Origin: Solea solea
Lineage: Eukaryota > Chordata > Actinopteri > Pleuronectiformes > Soleidae
Length of the DNA: 64,000 bases
Assembly: GCF_958295425.1 (NCBI RefSeq)
Contig: NC_081146.1
Coordinates: forward strand, 3,596,041 to 3,660,040
Direction of reading: 5' to 3'
Part shown: positions 43,909-54,960 of the stretch, piece after piece
How the letters are laid out: each line of letters begins with the position of its first letter
Position numbering within the stretch: position 1 is the stretch's first letter
Program-made: the position numbers and the translations under genes
Notes under the pieces: model-generated
Databases searched by the model: none
Seen by the model: the letters and a program-made list of their open reading frames with translations, nothing else
Told to the model about the DNA's origin: nothing

Positions 43909-44776
43909 AGTGTTGCACTCAAATGAAAGTTGACTCCTCATTTCTGCTTATTGTGTTGTCAGGAAGTTTGTTTTGTTTCCTTTGTCGTGTCAGTGCCGTT
44001 AGTTTGCTGCGCACTTCATCTTGGCTCTGTCACCTGGTTATTGGGCCTGTGTGTGTGTGTGTGTGTGCGTGTGTGTATAAATAGCTCCACTTTCCGTAGC
44101 TGTATGTATTATTAGTCAGTGTTGCTGTCAGTGCCTGTTTACACCACAAACAGCCTCCTCCTACGGTCTGCGGTCCTCAAACTGTCACAAGTGATTGTCC
44201 GTCGACTGCTTGATGGCCCATTCTAACAACATGCTGCAGAGCGAGAGGGAGCTGCGAAGCCCCAGGAGCACCAGCAGTCACTGTCAACCCTGGGCCTAAG
44301 ACTATGAGCTTAAGCAAAGGTAAAGATTGATAGATGACATGAACAGACTGTTGTGGAGAGGGATGGGGGGGTTGCTGACAGAATTGGAAAGGTCCTGGGA
44401 GGGCTAGCTCGACTTCAACCACACATGACTAAGTGCCCTGAGGGCAGGTAGAGAAAAGGCCCTGTCATAGTCTATTACTGTATCTCAGCACTTGAGGCAA
44501 CATAACAGCTTCACAGCGAGCGCATCTGTGCCTTCTTTATCAGGCTGAGGAGAGGAGAGGAGAGTTTTAAGTATCTGCTAGTTAGTTTGACTAAAATACG
44601 AGCTGTACTGCTTGTTAAATCACATGCAACACTTGTTCACATGCATCCCATGAGTAATGTGTGTGTCTCCGCTAAAGCTTAAGACGTGTTTATTGTTAAA
44701 ATCAATAAGACATGCTCAAAGATGTCACAATGAAGCATTCAGCCAAACCATGGTGCCCAGGCTGAATGTAATAAGT
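43909..44776. other. Unassigned non-coding DNA
   Basis: It holds a (TG)n tract at 44,048-44,078. Nothing else recognised. Confidence 0.45.
44048..44078. repeat. (TG)n microsatellite
   Basis: About 14 tg units with one cg interruption. Confidence 0.92.
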
Positions 44777-45008
44777 CAGTGGTTCTCAAAGTTTTTATAC
44801 CAAGTACCACCTCAAATATTGAGCTCTTGAAATAACACCATTATCACCTACGCTAAAATACAATGGTGTAGATAGGCTGAGCAAAGGCAGCTACAGACTT
44901 TTCACAATAATAATTTTCTCTCTCATCATCCTCCTCTTCCTCACATATAATTCAGACACTGGTAAAGTGAAGATTAAGATGGAGCGAGACATAAGGTAAA
45001 TGATTTTC
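44777..45008 (-). mobile_element. hAT-like MITE family C, copy 1 (inverted)
   Basis: The edge 'cagtggttctcaaagttttt' is a classic hAT-type terminus. Its reverse complement matches copies at 49,954-50,365 and 62,308-62,590: 'gaggaagaggaggatgatga', 'gtgaaaagtctgtagctg', 'ctacaccattgtatttta' and 'gaggtggtacttggtataaa'. The second terminus is not clear. Confidence 0.75.
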
Positions 45009-45009
45009 A

Positions 45010-46290
45010 TTTTTTATACACACTCTGGTAAAAAATCCTCAGATTTATGATTATTTTGTTGCAAAGTTAAGTTTTCAAAAGCTGCAGTGTTACGTACTTT
45101 ACACGTCGCCCCTTTAAGTGAGGGTCAGACCAGATCGTACATCATGAACCAAAAGTTGTTTTTTTTGAAAAAGAAAAATCCTTATATTCACTGTTCAATG
45201 CTTTGAGCTGTATCAGCAGCTCTCAGTCGAGCTCCTCCACAACACAACCACACTGACAAGCACTAAGCATTTATCTTGCTGCAAGGTGCATGTGTATTCC
45301 TCGTTCTGTGACAGCTTTAGTCCCATTTAAATCTGTACAGTATGAATGACAATGGAAATGTTTATGTTTATTTTTTTTGTAATTCTCCCGTTTGATTGTG
45401 ACGTTGAATGTTAAAATGTGAATAAATGGCTTCTGCTGAAAAATGCTATTGAATACAATGAGATACAAACAACCTGAGGAAGACCACAGAAGAAAAGAAA
45501 TCCCAGAAGGGCATAAGTTCATATTCAGCACGAGCGCTTGTCCCCATTGAGTAGAGAAGTGTCTGCAGCTGCTAAGAGAAAAAAGTGTTGTTTTTTTTGT
45601 AGGAGGCTGCTCTGAGCTCTCTCAGGGTTGCACTTTTCAGAAAGGCAATGGTGTCATCATCACTGTAGTTCCCTTTCAGGCAACCAATCAGACGGGGTGA
45701 GACTTGTCACCCTGGTAACCAAGAAAATGGAATATAAGCTTGTTCTGGCTGTACCCGGAGCTGCATGTTCCATCAGATGGAATCTAGACACAAAAGCGCG
45801 CCAGCTGGACATTGACTGTTGCACACGAGTATTGCTCTTGTATTGCTGTATGTGTTTATGTGTTTGTAAGTCTGCTGATAGCTGGAGTCAACACTACATA
45901 CAACACTACACATCTCTTTGATCAACCGTTCAGACAGATCTGTTGCTGCAACAAGCTCAACCCACTCAAAGTATGAGGGCAAAAAAAAGATAAAAAAAGA
46001 AACAAAACTAGTGCTGGTCTGTCATACAACATTGGTGGTGATATGTTGTCAAAATATTGCTGTTATGGAAACTAAACCCATGTTTTTTAAATGCTGTACC
46101 AAAATAAAAAACTCCCCACCTGCCATACTTTAGGGAGCGTGTCCAAATTCCTTATGGACATGCTCTATGATAGTACTTCAAAACATCTGATCCTTTTAAT
46201 AAATGTATTTTTTTTAAAGTGTGATTGTAGTTCTGACAAACACAGTGCCTTCACATGATGTCAAAAATAAAAGTAATCAAATAAATAAAG
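45010..46290. other. Unassigned non-coding DNA
   Basis: No repeat or gene recognised. A-rich runs near 45,988-46,000. Confidence 0.45.
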
Positions 46291-46292
46291 AG

Positions 46293-46536
46293 AACACAAG
46301 GGCCTTTCTACGTGGAGTTTGCATGTTCTCCCCGTGTGTACGTGGGTTTTTCTCCTCCAACAGTCCAGAAACAGGCAGATTTGGGGATAAGGCAAATTGG
46401 ACATTTTATGTCTGAGAGTGAATGGTCGTTTGTCCAGGGTGTATCCTGTCTTTTGCCCTAGGTCAGCTGGCATTGGCACCAGCGGCCCCCGTGACCCTCA
46501 TGTGGAGGTTAAAGCGAGATGATGAATGAATGAATG
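46293..46536 (+). mobile_element. 5'-truncated copy of the 1,230 SINE
   Basis: It begins 'acacaagggcctttctacgt' just after the B-box position and keeps 'gtttgcatgttctccccgtg', 'tccaacagtccagaaacagg', 'aattggacattt' and 'gtgaccctcatgtggaggtt'. It ends in (GATG/AATG)n. The central part is shortened. Confidence 0.83.
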
Positions 46537-46844
46537 CAGAACATGCACCACATTCCCGATGCATACCCAGAAAAAAATAGAAGTCAGAACAGAAGTTAGT
46601 ACAGCTTGACTAAAACCTAACCACCTATTAAAAAGCTGAAGTAGTGGGGCAGACACACTTTAATCAAAAGATGGATTCCCCACTAGTGCTTGAATAGTAA
46701 GACAACAACGGCCCCACTCAAACGTGCATGAAAACATACTGGTAATCAGTGCTGCCTGAGCTGGGCCTGCCCCTTGCTCGGACAAGTATTAGACATGCTC
46801 CATTTTACTGATAACATGGCAACCACAGGGACAGAAGAAGCTTC

Positions 46845-47730
46845 TAAATGTAAAATCTACACCTGTTTAAATCTATGATATCTCAAGAATTTGTAAAGGC
46901 CCATTTTCATCTGTTTTACGTCCATCTGTCCCAAATGTAATCTCCATGTGTGCATGGTTTATGCAATACAGCAAACATGGTGACCATTCAAGAGGTTATT
47001 TTATTGAGCTTGATCCGAAACATGTAGAAACACAAGCTGATTTTGGAGCGGTGGAATGTAAGACTTCATCCCATTAATGGGGAATATTACACGTTGGTGT
47101 TGCAGATGAGGGATGACTAGCAGCATTTTCAATATGTTCATATGTCTGCCACGACTTTTGACAATTTGCTTCACCCGATAGCCACTCAAATTAAACATGC
47201 CATGTCCCGCAGCACCAGTGAGTGAAGCCAAGTGCCTGGCAGTCACGCTGCGTTTCCTGGCTGCAGGAATAAACCAGCAAGCTCTGGCAGCCAGTTTTAA
47301 ATGCCCATATAGACTCTTCTGCCTTTTTTTTCTGACTGACTTGACTATTGACTCTATACTGTTCCCATGATCTCCAGTGGTATTGCTCCATGTTCTCCTG
47401 ATGGACCACATTAAGGCTAGGTATGGCCAAAAGGCTCCGTCCATCTGTAAATGGGGTATTAGGCAGCCTTTTCTGACTGAAAAGTGAAGTCTGTCGCTCT
47501 TTAAACTGCTCACTCCCCACACCAAAGTCCTTATTAAGAAATTATTTAATATCAGGAGTTGCAAAATCACTGCTGCCTCCATCATTCAGTTTAGATGTGT
47601 GACTTCAGTGTTTCAAATCCTTCCTTTGGATTTATCCAGAGACACAGACTTACCAAACAACGCAGCAGCTCATGTGTCCCTGTGAGCTAAAGAACTGTGA
47701 TTTTCTATATGGACTTTGGTGTTGAGAATG
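46845..47730. mobile_element. Family B MITE interrupted by about 570 bases
   Basis: The left piece 'aaatctatgatatctcaaga' (46,868-46,887) and the right pieces 'aaactgctcactccccacac' then 'caaagtcc', 'cactgctgcctcca' and 'tctatatggactttggt' (47,503-47,722) are adjacent in the intact copy at 43,201. Here they are separated by roughly 46,890-47,480, so that segment looks inserted. It holds most of the 194-codon minus-strand ORF. Confidence 0.55.
47001..47585 (-). CDS. Unidentified 194-codon ORF, longest in the window
   Basis: The frame runs minus-strand from 47,585 to a taa at 47,001. The first ~50 codons lie in family B MITE sequence and are unlikely to be coding. The central part (about codons 75-135) is Lys/Arg- and Ala-rich, with K-S-L-Y-G-H-L-K-L-A-A-R-A-C-W-F and T-A-R-H-L-A-S-L-T-G-A. 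I recognise no domain. The stop codon overlaps an aataaa poly(A)-type signal (caataaaataa on the minus strand). No splice site or promoter was identified. It may be chance (a frame this long is borderline for 64 kb of AT-rich DNA) or a fragment of a retroposed or captured exon. Confidence 0.2.
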   Translation of the reverse strand: MMEAAVILQLLILNNFLIRTLVWGVSSLKSDRLHFSVRKGCLIPHLQMDGAFWPYLALMWSIRRTWSNTTGDHGNSIESIVKSVRKKRQKSLYGHLKLAARACWFIPAARKRSVTARHLASLTGAAGHGMFNLSGYRVKQIVKSRGRHMNILKMLLVIPHLQHQRVIFPINGMKSYIPPLQNQLVFLHVSDQAQ

Positions 47731-49620
47731 AGTGGCTTACGATCTTAAAATCAGTTTTTCCATGTGTCCCTGTTGCCATCTTTCTGTGCCTTTAAGTCCA
47801 CACCACCATGGCCTCACTTGTGGATCAACGTGCCTTCCTGGTCACATGGTCAATATGATACTTTTGCGGATCAATGACAAGGAACTGAAACGTTTTTTTC
47901 CCCGACAGCAGTGATCTATGTTTCTGTGATTGTTACTGTCACACCTTCTTGTATTTCCTTATCCAGATGGGTGCGTTTCGCTGATCCATGAAGTGGTCAT
48001 TCAAGTGTCACTCCAAAAATAAGCGGCTGATCAAGCGGAGGCTGTTGTCATGGCAACAGCCAGGGGGAACACAGGTGAGGGCAGGGATAATTGTCTGAAC
48101 TGAAGAGGGCTTGATGAGAGGCAGGGGCCACTGTACAATCATGGCTCAGTGAGTCAGGTATCAGGTGAGAGTAAAAAACAACAACAAAAAAACGTTGGTT
48201 AAATACGTTAAATGCAATCACTGGTTATTGATCGAGTACCTAAATGAGCTCTCACAGATTTGGACACTGGTCGGTAGAAACGTCAGAAAATGTGTCTCGT
48301 GCATCCGTAACAATGCCCCCAATCTTAAGTCATTATATTTTACCCTTTAGAAAACCTATTTTACAGAGTGAGTTTTTTTTACCCACATTTGACATTAACC
48401 TTGTACATGGGGTTCTTTGTGTGAATCATGAAGATGGTGCCTCGTGTAAGATTATGGCTCTAATAGTCCTCTACAGATGCCCCATTATTGATTCTCACAC
48501 AGAGCAAATAGTCAGCTTAATGTACCAAGCCAGTGAAGCAAAACTGACATCATCCAGCCGTGGCCTCCTTTCCAAATAGAGATAAATGTTCTTCTAAACA
48601 AGGCCCCTAATTGTGTTTTCATGTTATCAAAGGCTGATGGAGTTAAGGTATAATATGTAACATGTCTGCATTAAAATGTGATTTTGTGATTTTGTTGAGC
48701 AGTGTACTCATACTCATAATGGACCTGTTTATTTTGGTCACCTTTTAAAGCTAATCTAACTCTTCATCCATCTCTGTTATTGTGAAAGAACCATGGAGAC
48801 TTTACAGAACTTTGACTTGACATGTGCAGCATACACACACTCCACTCTCCTATGGATCTGCTGTCTATTACACAACACTCGCTGCATGACCTCCTTGGGT
48901 GTATTTGTCATGGAGCACGACTACTTATTGCTGCTGTGCCAAAGCTCTACCTGGACAATTCCTTTGATTCCATGCTGCTTCCCAACCTCATTAAACTAGG
49001 TCTAGGTTTTGTTTTGATTAAAAGACCTCTAGTAGTACAAGTGACACATCCTGCATTTGACTGTAGCACATACAACAATTTTTTTAATTGATTTTACATA
49101 ATCTAAAAGTTGTCCATACTGTATGCAATGCATCTGTGAGCATCCATGCAAACTGCACTGTACAAAGCTTTTAGCTTTTAGTATGGGGGGGGGAGGGGAG
49201 GACCATGCTGTGCTGTCAGGTGTTGTCTGGGTAAAAAAAGGGAAAAGAAGGGCACAATAGATACTCAAAGTCAAAGGCAGCCTCGTGGGGGAGTGAAGAT
49301 GTGAATGAAATAAAGTGCAAGGCAGCTGCATTTGTCAGCGTGAGGAGTCTTAGATGAACACATTAATACAGTTACATTCTGTCTCAATATGTTTAAGACG
49401 TACACTTCATTGCATTGAGGAGCAGGAGGTTCCTCATGATGGGATGTAGTTTGGGTTCACATGTACAATATGTTTACCTCGAAGAGTGGATGTATGCGTT
49501 GAGACAATGGGAGATAGAGGGAGATCATTTTTGGTCTTCTCTGTCTATCGCTAGGTGGCTTCTATACTAAGATAGAATACCTAAAATGGGCAAGTGTGCA
49601 GTATAGGATGATGATGTCAG
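47731..49620. other. Unassigned non-coding DNA
   Basis: No repeat family or gene recognised. A G run (gggggggggaggggagg) lies at about 49,185. Confidence 0.45.
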
Positions 49621-49629
49621 ATAACCTTT

Positions 49630-49850
49630 AAATGCATGGACCTGCTCTCCTGCGGGCAGAATTATTCAGAGATTCGGCAGGAACACATTCTCCCGAGCTG
49701 CTGCAGCTGACGCCTGACTTGTAAGCAAGTAAAATCCCTTTGTTCGGTACGAGTCGTGTGTCAGGGGGGTTTCTTTCTACACCATCAGCTCATCACCTAT
49801 CGTTCGTAAGAAGAAGGAAGCCTGACTAAAACGACAAAGTGCTGTGAAAG
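49630..49850 (+). other. LTR-like segment (uncertain)
   Basis: The texture 'ctttaaatgcatggacctgc', 'ctgcagctgacgcctgactt', 'gtaagcaagtaaaatccctt' and 'cggtacgagtcgtg' resembles the R-U5 end of a retroelement LTR, with a poly(A)-like agtaaaa before a GC-rich tail. No terminal TG...CA pair or target duplication could be fixed, and no internal retroelement gene is nearby. Confidence 0.2.
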
Positions 49851-49953
49851 ATTTGAAGTGTCTGGAATGATCTTAACACTTAAATGTCATCTACTCTCCT
49901 GTCAATGTATATATTAGTCATAGAACTCAGTTTACACATGGAATCACACGACA

Positions 49954-50094
49954 CCATGGTTCTCAAACAGTGGTAAGGGTACCAACAGTGGTACGCAAGC
50001 TTCCTCTGGTACTTGGAGTAAAATCAGAAATACTGTTTTACTGTATATACCAGTTTATGGGATCAGAGTGTGTAGAAAATGAAGCAAATAACTA

Positions 50095-50133
<39 letters not shown>

Positions 50134-50365
50134 AATAAATTAAAATTATAATAATTAGAGTCACCACAGTACACCAGTGTGTGAAGTATATCTGAGGAAG
50201 AGGAGGATGATGAGAGAGCAAATGATCTTATGTTATTGGGAATAAATCTGCCTCATGTGAAAAGTCCGTAGCTGACTTTGCTCGACCTATTTACACCACT
50301 ATGATAATGATGTTATACTTTGAGCGTATTTCCTCAGGTGGTATTTGGTATAAAAAGAACCACTG
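49954..50365 (+). mobile_element. hAT-like MITE family C, copy 2 (both ends)
   Basis: The left end 'ccatggttctcaaacagtgg' and the complement of the right end, 'cagtggttctttttatacca', are degenerate hAT terminal repeats. Flanking octamers acacgaca and agataaca agree at 5 of 8 positions, so the target duplication is doubtful. The interior carries the shared words listed for copy 1 and an (AAT)n tract. Confidence 0.78.
50095..50132. repeat. (AAT)n microsatellite
   Basis: About 12 consecutive aat units within the family C MITE. Confidence 0.95.
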
Positions 50366-50373
50366 AGATAACA

Positions 50374-51839
50374 TATTTGCATGCACGGGAGCAAATCTTT
50401 TAGTTTCTGTGAACATTTTCTGACCCTTTAGTTTGTTTATTGCCCATAATGAATGATATGAAAGCGATGGAAACGGATTGATTTAGTCTTCTAAAGGCGA
50501 GTTTATGTTTCTGTCAGAATTTGGACTAAGTCATTTAAAAAAAACAAAAAAACAGAGATGGATTGCTGCGTGAAATGATGTCTTCTTTCATCCACCCACT
50601 CAGCATCTGCAGCGTCTTCCTGCTCATGCTTGCAAAAAGCCAATTAGAAACCTGGTTGCCCATATGTGTTCAAGAGACCAGATTGCTTTAAGTGAAATCT
50701 AGCTAAGGAAAAAAAAAGAAAGAAGACTTGTGTCTCTGACCCCTAATTAGAGAATTGTGGTTTCTTATTTACATACCATTTAAGAAATCAGCTACATCCT
50801 ACACTTATTTCAGTGTGGGCAGTCGAGTAGTCTTATTTATTTGTCTCACAGAGAAATATGTTAATTGCCCTCATGTGCATGAGCGTGAGCTTTTCCACCT
50901 ATTGCTGTTTACCCAGTAAAGCACATAATATAATTATAGGTCCCCATACTGGGAGGCCTCTCCATTAAATTATTGGCTATACTATGAACACCCTGATCCT
51001 CCACTCGCATGTAAACAAACAGTGAATACATTTTATTATATTGCTAAACAGTTGCCAATAATTTAAGTAATATAAATATTAACATCTCAGTTTCTATTTT
51101 CAGCACCAACAAGTAGATGCCAAGAACACACAACTATAAACACACACATCCAGAAGTGCTCATACATATTCATGTCATCCCACTGGGCACTCATTACTAG
51201 TCCTGCTAGAATATGCTATGTATAGTGTTCACACACAGGAGACATGCGGAGACAAAGAGTGTTTATATGCTTCGTGTGAGTGTGTGTGTGTGTTTCTGCG
51301 TGCACAAGACAAATGAAACTTGTTGGGTTTGAAAACTTGTTGAGATTCTGCATTCACAATCAGGCAAAACATAGTTTTACTGTTTTTTAATCGTGAATAA
51401 ATCTGCCTCTCTATTAGCATTTTCTTTATTTTTTTGCAAATATTGATTTGCTTTCAGGCAAATATTATGTTTTAACACGTTGAACATGTTTCTTATTCCA
51501 CAATGACTATATTTGTGAAACTGCTTCAGTTTCCCTACTCTGCAGACTGAGAAGTGTCCAATAAATCCTGCAGACTTGCTCGGTCAGTCAGTATTCGCTA
51601 TGGCCTGATTTGGGGAAATGATCTAATTGCTCTGACAGGTGCAGTATATATATATTGCAACTGAGGTAAAAATTGACGACAACAATTATCTTCAGTATTG
51701 TTGTGATCTAGGTTTAAACCATCAAAAATATTAACCTATATCATGAAACATGAGGATGAGAAGAACACAATTAATTGAAGTCTTTGTTTTTGTAATTCAG
51801 CAGCCCTATGAGCCTGATGACATATACAGTATGTGTATG
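50374..51839. other. Unassigned non-coding DNA
   Basis: It contains a short (TG)n near 51,276. No gene or repeat family recognised. Confidence 0.45.
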
Positions 51840-52087
51840 TAACGGTCCGTATTTATACTGTGCTTCTCTAGTCTTGATGACCACTCAAAGCTGCTGACAT
51901 TTACCAATGCACTCACACATAAAGTACATTTATGTGCCACACATATCTCTCATACCCTTTCACATGCTGCCAGCACAGCTGTCAGGAGCAACATGTGATT
52001 AAGGACGCATTGGCATAGACTAGTGGAGCCGGGAATCAAACTCACAACCTGCCAGTTGAGAGACAACTCGCGCTACCACTGCCCACC
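51840..52087 (-). mobile_element. tRNA-derived SINE, second family, minus strand
   Basis: In reverse complement: head 'gggcagtggtagcgcgagtt', B-box region 'gagtttgattcccgg', core 'ctagtctatgccaatgcgtc', 'gttgctcctgacagctgtgc', 'agcagctttgagtggtcatc' and tail 'cagtataaatacggaccgtt'. Same architecture as the copy at 23,337-23,632. Nearly full length. Confidence 0.88.
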
Positions 52088-52161
52088 ATCGTTGTTTGTA
52101 AGTCAACATTCACTTGTATTAAACAATCAATTACTACATCTTTTAATTTGAAGCTTTCTGT

Positions 52162-52530
52162 TTTACAGGTCCATTGAGTAAGAAATAGCGACCTCTAATT
52201 GTGAGACTACAAATTGTAAGAAACCTCCCTTTCACATGCAGATATTTGGTGGCCTTCACATTCCAAATAAGGATGTCTATATTCTTAATTTGCAATGTAA
52301 TGCTTTTGCTCCAAAATGCCAAAAACACTGTTCAATCTGCATTAGAAACATGGGGGCACAAGATGGCGGCCTGTATAAAGCAAGGCCCTTGCCTAATTTA
52401 TGCCTTTATTCTATGGTAACCAACACATTTTCACTTTAAAGCTATTATGAAGCTGTAGAAACATACTTATGGGTAGTATGTTACATTTTTGCTAATATAT
52501 CTTCCTAAAGCTTACGTAGTGTACCTTTAA
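52162..52530 (-). mobile_element. TTAA-type MITE family A, copy 3 (inverted, both ends)
   Basis: The left end 'ttacaggtccattgagtaag' and the complement of the right end, 'ttaaaggtacactacgtaag', agree at about 15 of 20 positions. In reverse complement it contains 'ccttgctttatacaggccgc', 'catcttgtgcccccatgttt', 'gtgaaggccaccaaatatct' and 'gaaagggaggtttct', in family order. Length 369 bases, no coding capacity. Confidence 0.8.
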
Positions 52531-52592
52531 GATCTTTGTTTGTCATTATTTCTCAGTTTTCCTCCATTGCTTAAACTATTTTCAATCATGTT

Positions 52593-53182
52593 AAGCCTGC
52601 CCCACACTAGAGGATAATTGGCCAGATTTTGGTCCCGGCATGGCCCTTCCAACAATCGTGAATGCTCCGTCGTGAAATCGTGATTTAGGCTGATTTGAAG
52701 GTATTAAACAGGTAAGTATTAACATGTTTGATATTCACGACAGAACAGCAATTGAGGCGTGAGAAGAACCCTGCAATGACCAGCTAACAGGGAAAACAAT
52801 GCTGCATACTTTTGTTTAGAACCATAACTTGTGCAAGCCAAGTCGATTCCGTCTTCCAAGCCATGACTTCATCCACAGTGTTTTGCATTTCTCAGCACAA
52901 AACATCACACACACTACAGCTATTAACTGATGCCGCAGACAGTCCACCTCCATGTCGGTATATACTCTGAAGTCACGTTAAATCACAAATCTCTGGAATC
53001 TCCTCCATGTAATAGATTGAATAAACGCCAAATGTGTGATCCTGTGTCGTGACTGGATCATCTGATCTGTGCTTTCTCAGGATTAAAACGTTGAAAATCT
53101 GTTACAGAGTTCTGTGGTCTGTGGTCTCCCATGTTTTTAAAATCATGTCAGATTTGAAAATCCTCTAGTTTGGAGCAGACTT
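52593..53182. mobile_element. 590-bp inverted-repeat transposon (family D)
   Basis: The left end 'aagcctgccccacactagag' and the complement of the right end, 'aagtctgctccaaactagag', match at 17 of 20 positions and continue 'gat'. Inside, 'tctctggaatctcctcc', 'caaatgtgtgatcctgtg' and 'tctgatctgtgctttctcag' are shared with the fragment at 60,490-60,775. No transposase frame. Flanks do not give a clean target duplication. Confidence 0.72.
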
Positions 53183-54160
53183 CAGACAGTATGTTTTTTT
53201 CACTCCATGTACTGCGTATAGAGAAGTCAACAAGAAACAGCTGATTACTTGTCTTTTTGGCAAAATCAAAGTGCATATTTAAGCAACCGTCCTTGGTGTC
53301 TTTTTTTTCCAGTCGTTTCCGCACTAAGGACTCCTTGACTGTACATTCATGCTTTCAAAGGCCGTCGGGTAGCTTTTGTCCTGCCGTGTTGCCCTGGCGT
53401 GATGATTTCCACCTCTTTGATTTGATAGGTATACGGTTGAAAAGGCTTTGATATCTGCTGGTGATACATTCACTGTCAACAGCACAAACAAACAAGCTGT
53501 GTGATGTTTATCTGCTGATGTTTTGGCAACATAGAGGGTTTTGTCGTCGCACAGCTTTAGGCCTTTGTTATGTGGGCAAGATCACTGGATCTTATTAGGC
53601 CGTGCTGAGAGGTCTGCGGGGTACAAGCTGACCACTTACTTGCTTTTCAACGTGTTTGTGTGCCACCTGCAGACTTGATTGTGAACCCCTTGTGAATGTG
53701 GTGGTGTCATACCAGCCTGTTTTTTATCTTGAGGAACTATGGGTGACCCAAGGATGAACTAGGAGGTGTAGCCATACATTTAAGAGCACAGGTGATACGC
53801 TACATCAGTGGCATAGGTAGAAAGTATATTTCTATACATGCTCAGTGAACAGAGCTTAGTCTATAAAGGCTGTACGCACCATCTTATTCAGGCTGGCAGA
53901 ACCAGCAACACATCAGCTCTACAGGGCACAGTACTGACCCAAAGAGTCACAGAGTTCTTTTTCAAAGGACAAGTGGGACAGGCTGTTGAGACGGGATAGT
54001 ACTCATGAATGCTCTGAGGTGTGTTTTAATCCGACCTGCACTGGAGAACAGTCAAGAAGTCAAACGCACACGCACACACAAAGTCAGAGTGTTGATGATC
54101 CAAAGTAGTTTGTTGAGGTTTGGAAAAATGTGAGGAGAACAAGTGTCCGATGCTTCAGTG
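53183..54160. other. Unassigned non-coding DNA
   Basis: No repeat or gene recognised. The 64-codon ORF at 53,257 lacks a domain. Confidence 0.4.
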
Positions 54161-54163
54161 GCC

Positions 54164-54379
54164 TCAATGCCTCAACCGAAAGGTGATAGTGATCACATGA
54201 GGTCTGCAGAGACTCCTTCCGTGCAAATGTCTTAATACTGTCCTCATTATTCCATACTGAACCTCCTGCAAACGACTGTCCAGCTCTGCCAGCTGTCTGT
54301 CAAGAATATCTTTACAGATGTGTTCTAGGTCATCATCATTACTCATACTTGTTGCTTTTTCCAAACTAGCTGAGACCAC
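54164..54379 (-). CDS. Unidentified ORF with helical, acidic N-terminal part
   Basis: The minus-strand frame reads M-S-N-D-D-D-L-E-H-I-C-K-D-I-L-D-R-Q-L, then D-S-R-L-Q-E-V-Q-Y. The even spacing of Leu/Ile and charged residues predicts an amphipathic helix. A possible acceptor ('ggtctcagctag') precedes it. I do not recognise the protein. It may be an exon or a piece of an unknown mobile element. Confidence 0.2.
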   Translation of the reverse strand: MVSASLEKATSMSNDDDLEHICKDILDRQLAELDSRLQEVQYGIMRTVLRHLHGRSLCRPHVITITFRLRH

Positions 54380-54442
54380 GTGTCCTGCTAGCCTTGCCAG
54401 GAGAATTGTCCCTCTGATGCCATGATGTCCAAGCCTGTGATT

Positions 54443-54457
54443 CCTAACCCTAACCCT
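54443..54457 (-). repeat. Two-unit telomere-like repeat
   Basis: cctaaccctaaccct, two ccctaa units. Short enough to be chance. Confidence 0.5.
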
Positions 54458-54589
54458 CTTCTGTTCGCTTTATTATTTGTTCAGAATCACACTTTGAATT
54501 GTCTCTAAACCGAGGAAATCTCACTTTAGTCCTTCAATAAGGTGGATCTACCTTTATTTTTCTACTTCTAACGTCCGTATTTGCTCCGT

Positions 54590-54960
54590 GTAGCTTTGGA
54601 GCTCCAATGCTGGGGCGTCCTGTAACCGTGTGGCCCTGCACATGAACTCCAACAGTTGTAAAAAGTTTCTTTTATTGAGAGTGTCTGCATTTTCCCTGTG
54701 TCCGCATCAGGGAATGTCCTGCTTAACACAAAACAATACAATATCCAAAACAACTTATCAGTTGTTACTATCGTAAAAATGAATTATTAGCTTTCTTATG
54801 GAGTGGACATAACAGTAACAAACACAGACTGAGTATAAACAGTGGCAAACACATATTCATCACATTTAAGCTTACCAGTGGGATCATTTTATGGATCAGG
54901 CTCCTGTCCCGTATTTGCAGCTGCAGCAGTAATATTTTCTGCAGACACATTTTGCTCTAA
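54590..54960 (-). other. Cluster of short minus-strand coiled-coil-like frames
   Basis: One frame (about 54,570-54,700) reads R-N-F-L-Q-L-L-E-F-M-C-R-A, then L-E-L-Q-S-Y-T-E-Q-I-R-T-L-E-V-E-K and a stop. Another upstream frame (about 54,890-54,950) reads M-C-L-Q-K-I-L-L-L-Q-L-Q-I-R-D-R and ends at 'ccactggtaagc', a donor-like site. They could be decayed exons of one gene or transposon on the same strand as the 54,164 ORF, but phases do not join cleanly. Confidence 0.2.

Noticed and set aside
54443..54457. Interstitial telomere as a chromosome fusion scar
   Set aside because: Only two units are present, too short to separate from chance in AC-rich sequence.
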